Of a stretch of DNA of 64,000 nucleotides, positions 58,614-64,000 are shown in pieces; the stretch's first letter is position 1, and each line of letters opens with the position of its first letter. The position numbers and the translations under genes are program-made. Source of the DNA: Rhinolophus ferrumequinum (lineage: Eukaryota; Chordata; Mammalia; Chiroptera; Rhinolophidae); assembly GCF_004115265.2 (NCBI RefSeq), contig NC_046295.1, positions 20,208,902-20,272,901 on the forward strand, read 5' to 3'. The notes under the pieces are model-generated. The model did not search any database. It was not told the origin of the DNA and saw nothing but the letters and a program-made list of their open reading frames with translations.

Positions 58614-58796
58614 GTATTTGATTTCACTGCCATTGACTTGACATCTGAGACTGATGAAATTCCAGATATTATAGCTTTGGAAGAAGAGTATGGATCAGGT
58701 CATTCACATGCTAATAACCCTGAGCCTCCTCAGGGCAAAATGTTGAACAACAAGAAAATACTCCCTTGGCTGAATACACAATTTGTGCTACAATAA
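58614..58796 (+). CDS. Candidate alternative terminal exon downstream of PLIN2
   Basis: A TTTTCTTTTACAG acceptor is followed by an open frame of 60 codons starting VFDFTAIDLTSETDEIPDII and ending in TAA. The peptide is acidic and has two motifs like SUMO-interaction motifs: IDLTSETDE, and IPDIIALEEE with an acidic flank. The codons are clean to the stop and poly(A) signals follow. The frame is phase 0, so PLIN2 exons 2, 4, 6 or 7 could join to it. I remember the human PLIN2 locus being annotated to extend several kilobases past the usual 3' end, which would fit. No other + strand gene was seen between PLIN2 and this exon. It could instead be the end of an unrecognised gene or a retrocopy fragment. 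Confidence 0.5.
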   Translation, partial: VFDFTAIDLTSETDEIPDIIALEEEYGSGHSHANNPEPPQGKMLNNKKILPWLNTQFVLQ

Positions 58797-58983
58797 ACTT
58801 CGTATTTGCTCATGTGTTAATTCCTATGGCTTTCAGGATTAATCTATTGGGGGTTAGTCTATTTTTTGGTTACTCATCTTTATTGAAATGAAATTTTGAT
58901 CTAAACATTTGTAAGAGATCATAGTTCTGTGTCAATATGTCATTTTATATAATTCTTCAAAGTTTAATCACTGAAATGCCTAT

Positions 58984-58989
58984 AATAAA
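58984..58989 (+). terminator. Poly(A) signal after the distal exon
   Basis: AATAAA is followed 25 bases on by a GTGTGTGTGTGT stretch, a good cleavage context. Another AATAAA at 58792-58797 overlaps the stop codon of the candidate exon. Confidence 0.5.
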
Positions 58990-59013
58990 AGTTGGTCTGT
59001 ATAATCTTGAATC

Positions 59014-59080
59014 AGTGTGTGTGTGTGTTTTAATACTGATATATTGAACATTTGTGCGTGTGTGTGTGTGTGTGTGTGTT
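59014..59080 (+). repeat. Two (GT)n microsatellites
   Basis: GT runs at 59014-59028 and about 59057-59079 are separated by a short unique piece. The first lies just after a poly(A) signal and may serve as its GU-rich element. Another (GT)n run is at 57009-57031. Confidence 0.85.
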
Positions 59081-59249
59081 TGTTTTTTGTTTGTTTTTGG
59101 ACTCTCAGGATTCACTTTTGCTTCTTCTGGTAACAGCACCTTTGTATCTTTGGGGAGGGAGTGGTCTCAGTGGGTCTGTTGGTCAAAGTTTTTTGCTTTC
59201 CCCTAGTGTAGGGGTGGGCGTATGACTGAAAACAGGTCGATGGGAGGAA

Positions 59250-59475
59250 GCATATCATGATGGGTAAAGGCTTAGACTCTGGGTTCTAATATTGGCTCTG
59301 CCACCGACTAGCTGTTTGACCTTAAACAAATTACTTAATTTCTTTGTCCCTCAATTCTCTTATCTGTAAAATGAGGATAATAGTAGGTTTGTCGTGAAGA
59401 ATCAATTAATTCACATTTGTGAAAAGCTTAGAGCAATGCCTGACACAGAGCAGCATTACTTAAGTATTAGTTTAA
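59250..59475 (-). repeat. MIR, minus strand
   Basis: GGTTCTAATATTGGCTCTGC, TTCTCTTATCTGTAAAATGA and GAGCAATGCCTGACACAGAG match reversed MIR closely. Confidence 0.72.
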
Positions 59476-59954
59476 CCCAGTAGCAATAAGCATCCCTAGT
59501 GTCCAGATTGTAGTTTTGAAATACCTTTAGCCACTAGAAGAAATCACAGCTTCTTGAAGAAATGGCTAATTCCAGGTCTAAGGCAGGATATGTAAAATAT
59601 GAGCCTTAAACTTCTTGTTATTCCAGATAGTAAGGAAACCAATTTGAAAAGGTTCCCATTAACCAAAGACGGGCAATTTGAACTTCAATAAGGATAATAA
59701 TTTCAATAGATTGAACCCCATCAAGTGTGAACCCCATCAATATCCAAATATATCATTACTTGTGTAAACAACATAATTGGTCACCTTCAGGAGGAGATAG
59801 CAAACCAATTCATCATCTTGAAAACTGGTAAACAAAGGGAAAGAATCGAGAATTTATCCTTTCTTGTATCTTTACCAGTAAACAAATAGTAAATGAAGAA
59901 AACTTCTCTCATACAAGTACTCCCACTACTCAATGAAAATTAAATGATACCTTG

Positions 59955-60335
59955 GTCAGTTTGAATTGCTCTAACAAATTACCTTAGATTGAGTGGTTTA
60001 AACAACAAAAATTTATTTTTCACAGCTCTGGAGGCTAGAAGTTTGAGATCAGGGTGCTATCACGGTTGGATTTAGGTAAAGTCCCCTTCCAGGTTGCAGA
60101 AAGTCAACTTCTCTCTTTGTATCCTCACAAGATGAAAAGAGCAGAGAGATAAAGTGAGCTCTCTTGTGCCTCTTATAAGGGCATTAATCCCATTTATGAG
60201 GGTTCCACCCTTAGGACCTCATCTAATCCTAATTACCTCCCACAAGTCCCACCTTTTAATACCATCACATTGAAGAGTAGGGTTTTAACATATGAATTTG
60301 GGGGATGGGCACAAACAATCAGACCACAAGTGATA
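59955..60335 (+). repeat. Common mammalian interspersed repeat, class not assigned
   Basis: TTTAAACAACAAAAATTTAT, CACAGCTCTGGAGGCTAGAA and AATACCATCACATTGAAGAG recur widely in mammalian genomes as one unit, which I recognise but cannot name with certainty. Confidence 0.5.
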
Positions 60336-60939
60336 AATTACAATTTCAACATTTTGCAATTCCCAGTGAATTACATGGATCTAGGTATTTAGAATGAATG
60401 CCTGTCAATGGCATAAACAGAGATGTTATGTTCTGCCTGATGAAGAGCATACACTAACACCAACCATCAACTAGTCTTGCCACAGGGACCATAACTGAGT
60501 CTGATCAATCCTCTGGATCCAGGTGCCAACTTGAAAAATTTGGAGGACAGAGACGGTGGAATATGTTGAACTGTACCATGAAGATGCAATCAGTGAAACC
60601 CAGACTATGGGAAACTATTCTGGTTATATAGCCCCATTTCTTCAATGGGTAAATTGTAAGGGAAAAAAAAAGGAGGAGGCATTGAGGAAAACTTGCATAT
60701 TAAGTTATATTATTAAAAACAAACAAACAAACAAACAAACAACCCAGGAAAGACCAAAAAAAAAAAAAGCCAAGACAAATATAAAAAAGGCAAGACTAAA
60801 TTACAGTGTGCAGAGGAGCACACTTGGGTGGTAAAACTACAAGACAATGTAAGGAAGCAAATACTATAAAACTGACAATGATGGTTACTTTTTGGCAAAG
60901 GAGGGATGACTGGAGTTTTATTTTGTAGACATAAGAAAT

Positions 60940-61410
60940 GTCCAAACCTGTAGAAAATTTTTATGAGTTTATTTGAGCCAAACTGATGGAATTGCTTGGA
61001 AGCAAGATCTCAAATCCTCGGGAGAATGACAATTTTGCAGTTTCTTTTATACATCTGGAATTTAAGAGAGAATGCAAGGGAGATTATTACACCAAGGTGG
61101 GAGAAAACAAGGGACTAAAAATCTCTATAATTGGATTATAGGATAGTTAAGATTATGTGCTCTCATGAGAGCATGATTATGCTTCAAAGGAGTCTGAAAA
61201 AGAGGCACTGCAAGTGTGTTAACCTAGATGCACAAAAACAATGGCCAGGGCTTACTTAAGGCAAAGATAACCTTTCATTAGGGAAGTTACAGGCCTGAGG
61301 TGTGACCACCCACCATGACCTGCCCAGTTAGGATTTTCTGATCAGATTACCCTGTGAGGTTACTTTCGGTTAGGTTTGTGCCCATGTTCATCCACAATTT
61401 CTTGTTCTGG
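60940..61410 (-). mobile_element. LTR-like element, minus strand (pair with 17290)
   Basis: It shares GAGTTTATTTGAGCCAAACT, TTTCTTTTATACAT and GGTTACTTTCGGTTAGG with the block at 17290-17930, same orientation, with many differences. That suggests an old family. Ends approximate. Confidence 0.5.
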
Positions 61411-61554
61411 GTGGTAGTTACAAGGGCATTCACCTATTATGATACAGTAAGCTATTTAAAAGAAGCAATTGGATTGCCTGGGATATAAATCTTGAGTGGA
61501 GTGCCACATGGGCCTGCTCTTCCTGAACCTTATTCTTTGGCCTTTCTATTCTTT

Positions 61555-61679
61555 TTTTTTTTTTGGGAGAAAAGACAAAATTTTATTCACTTATCGTGAA
61601 GCACTCAGAAAATTGCAACTCAAAAGGGTATTTAGAATTTGGAGCTCATATACCATCTCTTTTTTTTTTTTTTTTTTTT
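61555..61679 (-). pseudogene. 5'-truncated processed copy of an mRNA 3' UTR, minus strand
   Basis: The insert is bracketed by a perfect 19-bp duplication beginning TTTGGCCTTTCTATTCTT (61536-61554 and 61680-61698). On the minus strand it reads to GTGAATAAAATTTTGTC and then poly(A), so it is a reverse-transcribed 3' UTR end. The source gene was not recognised. About 22 T at the right, its 5' side, are unusual. Confidence 0.65.
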
Positions 61680-63129
61680 TTTGGCCTTTCTATTCTTTAT
61701 TAATGCTACTCAATATCCATCTAATAAAACTCCTCAGAGTCAGTTTTGCTGCTTGCAACCAAGGAATGTTAATTGATACAAGTGGCCTTGACAAGTTCTG
61801 TTAGCAGTGAGGTGGGTATAGGTAACTTTTTTTTTTTTGAGAAGTTTTGATGTAATGAGAAATGAAGTGGTAGCTAGAAAGGCATTGGGAATGCCTTCCA
61901 TTGTTTAAAAACATCAAAGGATTTTTTTAAATGATGGAAGATATTACATACAGCATGTTTGTATACTCATACGGATGGGAAGAATTGATGATGCGGGACA
62001 AAGTAGATGACAAATGCTGGAGCAAACTCCTTGAGTAGGAGAAAAGGAGTATTATCCATCGAATAACTGAAAGGACTGGTCTTATGCAGGCACATCTTTA
62101 TTCACCCAGATTAACAAAAGGGAAGGAAGAATACATGGAAAAAGACATAGGCAGGTTGGTAAATTGTTGATGAAAATTATTTTCTGGAAGCACCTATTAA
62201 CTAAGAATACAGGACATCATTGAGAGTGAGGAAGGGAAAAGAGGTATTTGAAGTTTAAGGGAGGGAAGAAGATATGTATAATTGTGTGGAGAGTGAGATT
62301 TGGGAAGAATAGTAGGAGAAGGTAGGTCTAAGAGCCACTTGAGCTATCATGAATTTTCAGTGACAGCAGGCATCATAATTGTGTTGAAGCTGCTAAGCTG
62401 CCGGTGCGGAATAGGCCGAGAACTGGATTTAATCGGGATTTGAATTCTGCCAGATAAATCTAACATAGAGAAAGTGGCCAGGGAGCTGAGAAGAGGTCAA
62501 GGAACTGAGACGCCAAGGCACTTACATGGATGTTGAAATTACCGAAAATTGTCCCCGGAGTAATGTTGGAGAGACAGAGAATTAAGTGCTAAATCTTCTC
62601 AGAACGAGGTCCAGAAACCCGGAGCTTACACGTGACCTCCACGAGAAAGAGTTGGGGGTGATAGCATCAACTTCAACGGAGCAGGTGGTTTTAGTGAGGC
62701 AGTAAGTGCCAGAGGTGGCAATGAGAAATAAGTAGGGTACCACCCCATTTCCAGGCCCTGTTGTACACCGGTTGTGGGAGAGAAAAGAGTCATCAATTGA
62801 GATTGAGAGGGCTGCAGGGGAAGCGTAGGCATAGGGGAAAGCCAAATTTCTTAGAGCAAGAAGATGAAAGGAACATTCAGCATTTGAGGAGACAGAAGAT
62901 TTTAGTAATAACACACCTGAGACTCAGAGATTAGGTGACTAGATATGGGTCACACAGCTAGTGAGAATAACTTAGGATAGAACTCAGTGCTTTTTCTTCT
63001 ACACGGAGCCACAGTCCACCATCTGCGGTTTTTATCGGACGAATAAGTCTATATGCGCAAAAAGAACTAGAGACCACAAAGCGCCAAGCTGGAGGATCCC
63101 TTAAAATACCGCTTGTGATTACACAAGCG

Positions 63130-63760
63130 TGAATTAGTTCGCTGGTCACGCGGTGCGCTGTGGGTCTTGTAGTTTCCAGGCTTAGGCGTGGCGGGAAGAG
63201 ACCGAGAGAAGGGCGCATTGCATGGCGGGAGATAGAGTCGTCCCTGGAAGTCGCTCCTCCTCCGGAAGCCAGGCGGCGCGCGCAAACCGCTTTGCCGGAA
63301 GCGCGGGAGTCTTGGTTTGTCGTGGTTTTAGGCAGCTGTGCTGTATTACCGTTAGAGGCTCCATTTCCCTGAGACTTTTACGGCCATTTGCGGTGAAATG
63401 GCTCCGGGCTAGACAGGAGCAGGCAGTGGCAATGCAGGAGCCGCCGCGACCTCTGGTTGCCCCCAGGGAAGGAGCCTGAGGGCCCTCTGAATCGTTTGGG
63501 CCTGTGCGTTTTGCCTTTGCAGTGACACTGCCTACCGCGAAGATGAGCCTGGCCTGGGTCACCTCTTTCGAGAAGGCGCATCTCTGGATGTTTCTGCAGG
63601 CGCTTGGCTTCGAGCCAGGCCCGGCGACCATTGCCTGTGGAAAGATTGTATCGCACACGCACCTCGGAGTGTAAGGAGGCCGGGGCCGGCGGGGCGGGGG
63701 AGTCTGAGCCCGGACACGCTGGGGTGACCCGCCCATTCGCGGACCTCGCAGGTTGATGAA
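63130..63760 (+). promoter_or_regulatory. CpG island promoter of HAUS6
   Basis: CpG density rises sharply here compared with the AT-rich flanks, and the island spans the HAUS6 leader and first coding exon. No TATA box stands out, as expected for a housekeeping promoter. Open frames on both strands here are by-products of the GC-rich composition. The exact transcription start cannot be set. Confidence 0.75.
63543..63670 (+). CDS. HAUS6: HAUS6 first coding exon (gene runs off the window)
   Basis: HAUS6 is a subunit of the eight-protein augmin complex, which recruits gamma-tubulin to spindle microtubules for branching nucleation. The exon starts at an ATG in CGAAGATGA context and encodes 42 residues plus two bases. 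It starts MSLAWVTSFEKAHLWMFLQA, continues LGFEPGPATIACGKIVSHTH, and is followed by donor GTAAGG at 63671. This closely matches the N-terminus of mammalian HAUS6. The rest of this roughly 950-residue protein lies beyond the window. Synteny with PLIN2 supports the call. Confidence 0.94.
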
Positions 63761-64000
63761 TCAAGGAATCGAGCGGTTACTGTGTGCCAGGCTCTGGCTA
63801 CAACGCCTCTGCTCCCAGTGGCCGCCAGCCTGGTGGCACAGACTATCAATTATAGAACCGTGCAGGGAGCGGTGTGTAGGGGAGTAGAGTCTCAGTTGGG
63901 GCAAAACTGAAGGGCCAGCTTAATCCTGCTTTGGTGGTAGAGCTGCGTGGTCTGGGAAATCGAGGGAGGCATGGCGAATTGGTAGTGGAAGGACGTATAA

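Noticed and set aside
63182-63736. 184-codon minus-strand frame over the HAUS6 start
   Set aside because: Shadow of the GC-rich CpG island and the HAUS6 exon on the other strand. Composition is Arg/Pro/Ser-rich without a motif.

Overview
The window is mammalian nuclear DNA: intron-containing genes, CpG-rich promoters, and dense L1, L2, MIR, hAT-Charlie and LTR fossils. The tRNA-derived SINEs, both the single and dimeric VES-like type and the longer type with a 'gggccggcccggtggctcag' head, point to a bat, most likely of the horseshoe-bat or leaf-nosed-bat lineage (Rhinolophidae/Hipposideridae). That assignment rests on remembered SINE types, not on a search.

Genes. PLIN2 (perilipin 2, ADRP) is complete on the + strand. 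It has a TATA-containing GC-rich promoter near 42.2 kb, a non-coding first exon, and seven coding exons from 43372 to 49523 that join without a break into a 436-residue protein. Two poly(A) signals lie at 49828 and 49979. About 8.6 kb further downstream, 58614-58796 looks like a further terminal exon (60 codons, phase 0) that could give PLIN2 a different C-terminus. HAUS6 begins at the right edge: its first coding exon is 63543-63670 inside a CpG island. The order PLIN2 then HAUS6 on one strand matches human 9p22.1 seen from the opposite strand. The first 42 kb correspond to the PLIN2-DENND4C intergenic interval; I find no conventional multi-exon gene there.

The left 42 kb hold a full-length ferritin light chain (FTL) retrocopy with an intact 178-codon frame and a preserved iron-responsive element, inserted into the tail of an older SINE (20.9-22.06 kb). 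They also hold several single LTRs of endogenous retroviruses: gammaretrovirus-like with 4-bp target duplications at 18.2 and 27.55 kb, betaretrovirus-like with a 6-bp duplication at 30.8 kb, and a related pair at 8.86 and 14.04 kb, the second still carrying a tRNA-Ser type primer-binding site. SINE-in-SINE and SINE-in-MIR nests make up much of the rest. No long retroviral coding region was found.

The right part (50-63 kb) carries two palindromic transposon relics with unusual flanking repeats, an 80-bp MADE1-like mariner relic, a short young L1 insertion, a 3'-UTR retrocopy fragment, and the candidate distal exon.

Limits: repeat names and ends come from pattern memory and are approximate unless a target-site duplication is given. 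The PLIN2 exon coordinates were checked by splice sites, reading phase and protein continuity.
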